Assembly (NCBI GenBank): GCA_030044075.1
Contig: JASHWM010000024.1
Coordinates: forward strand, 1-6,744
DNA from: Candidatus Rhabdochlamydia sp.
GTDB lineage: Bacteria > Chlamydiota > Chlamydiia > Chlamydiales > Rhabdochlamydiaceae
Reading direction: 5' to 3'
DNA length: 6,744 nt
The notes under the pieces were generated by a model that worked only from the letters and a program-made list of their open reading frames with translations, was not told the origin of the DNA and did not search any database. This document shows positions 6,710 through 6,744 of the stretch, piece by piece. How positions within the stretch are numbered: position 1 is the first letter of the stretch; each line of letters opens with the position of its first letter. The position numbers and the translations under genes were made by a program.

Positions 6710-6744
6710 GCAATGAAATATATGTAATATTGCATATGTTTTCA
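6701..6744. repeat. Direct repeat TGTTTTCA flanking the left-end inverted repeat
   Basis: TGTTTTCA occurs at 6701-6708 and again at 6737-6744, 36 bases apart, one copy on each side of the ATGCAAT/ATTGCAT inverted repeat. The second copy ends exactly at the window edge, so its true length is unknown. Confidence 0.5.
6708..6735. promoter_or_regulatory. Inverted repeat over the tnpA start codon, probable TnpA binding site or operator
   Basis: ATGCAAT (6708-6714) and ATTGCAT (6729-6735) are perfect 7-base inverted repeats with centres 21 bases apart, about two helical turns, so a dimer could bind both on one face. The inner arm overlaps the tnpA start codon. The 14-base spacer is nearly all A and T and could hold a -10 element. 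In IS607 elements the TnpA helix-turn-helix binds repeats at the ends, so this may be the left-end recombinase site and also an autoregulatory operator. Confidence 0.45.

Larger units (their letters stand above)
4506..6744 (-). mobile_element. IS607-family insertion element with tnpA and tnpB (left end not in window)
   Basis: The gene pair defines the family: a serine recombinase with an N-terminal MerR-like helix-turn-helix, followed two bases later by a TnpB-family nuclease in the same direction. IS605 elements instead carry a Y1 HUH transposase, which is absent here. Both genes are intact, so the element may be active. The right boundary is approximate, placed at the end of the long stem-loop downstream of tnpB; the left boundary lies at or beyond the window edge. 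No terminal inverted repeats or target duplication are expected for this family, and none can be tested here. Confidence 0.85.

Overview
The window looks like a piece of a Chlamydiae-type chromosome, possibly an environmental chlamydia. This is an inference: all genes lie on the minus strand, and a secretin (gspD) and a secretion ATPase (gspE) follow a membrane-anchored protein of about 436 residues. That order matches my recollection of the CT573-gspD-gspE block of Chlamydia trachomatis. No rRNA or other taxonomic marker is present, so the assignment is moderate at best.

Layout, read in transcription order from the right edge to the left. (1) 6744 to about 4500 is an IS607-type mobile element. 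It starts with an AT-rich left end carrying an inverted repeat over the tnpA start codon, followed by tnpA (MerR-like helix-turn-helix plus serine recombinase) and tnpB (RuvC nuclease of the RNA-guided TnpB family, from a zinc-finger-less branch). It ends in a short noncoding stretch with a long imperfect stem-loop that is the best candidate for the omega RNA (reRNA) and right end. (2) About 4500 to 4347 is a short noncoding gap with a tentative promoter. (3) 4346 to 1 is a tightly packed secretion operon: a GspC-like membrane-anchored protein of unknown function, the outer-membrane secretin gspD (ATGA overlap with the gene before it), and gspE (8-base overlap with gspD, cut off by the window edge before its Walker A motif).

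How the genes would work together: the operon encodes the inner-membrane-anchored, outer-membrane-pore and cytoplasmic-ATPase parts of a type II secretion machine; gspF would be expected just beyond the left edge. TnpA would excise and integrate the element, while TnpB with its RNA would cut vacated donor sites to keep the element in place. The element sits immediately upstream of the operon in the same orientation, so read-through from tnpB could reach the secretion genes.

The points most worth following are the TnpB catalytic site (third RuvC acid not visible, zinc ribbon absent), the candidate omega RNA, the inverted repeat over the tnpA start, and the two-copy motif in the GspC-like protein. 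I found no CRISPR array, tRNA or rRNA. I see no clearly undescribed system here; the unusual features appear to be variants of known families.
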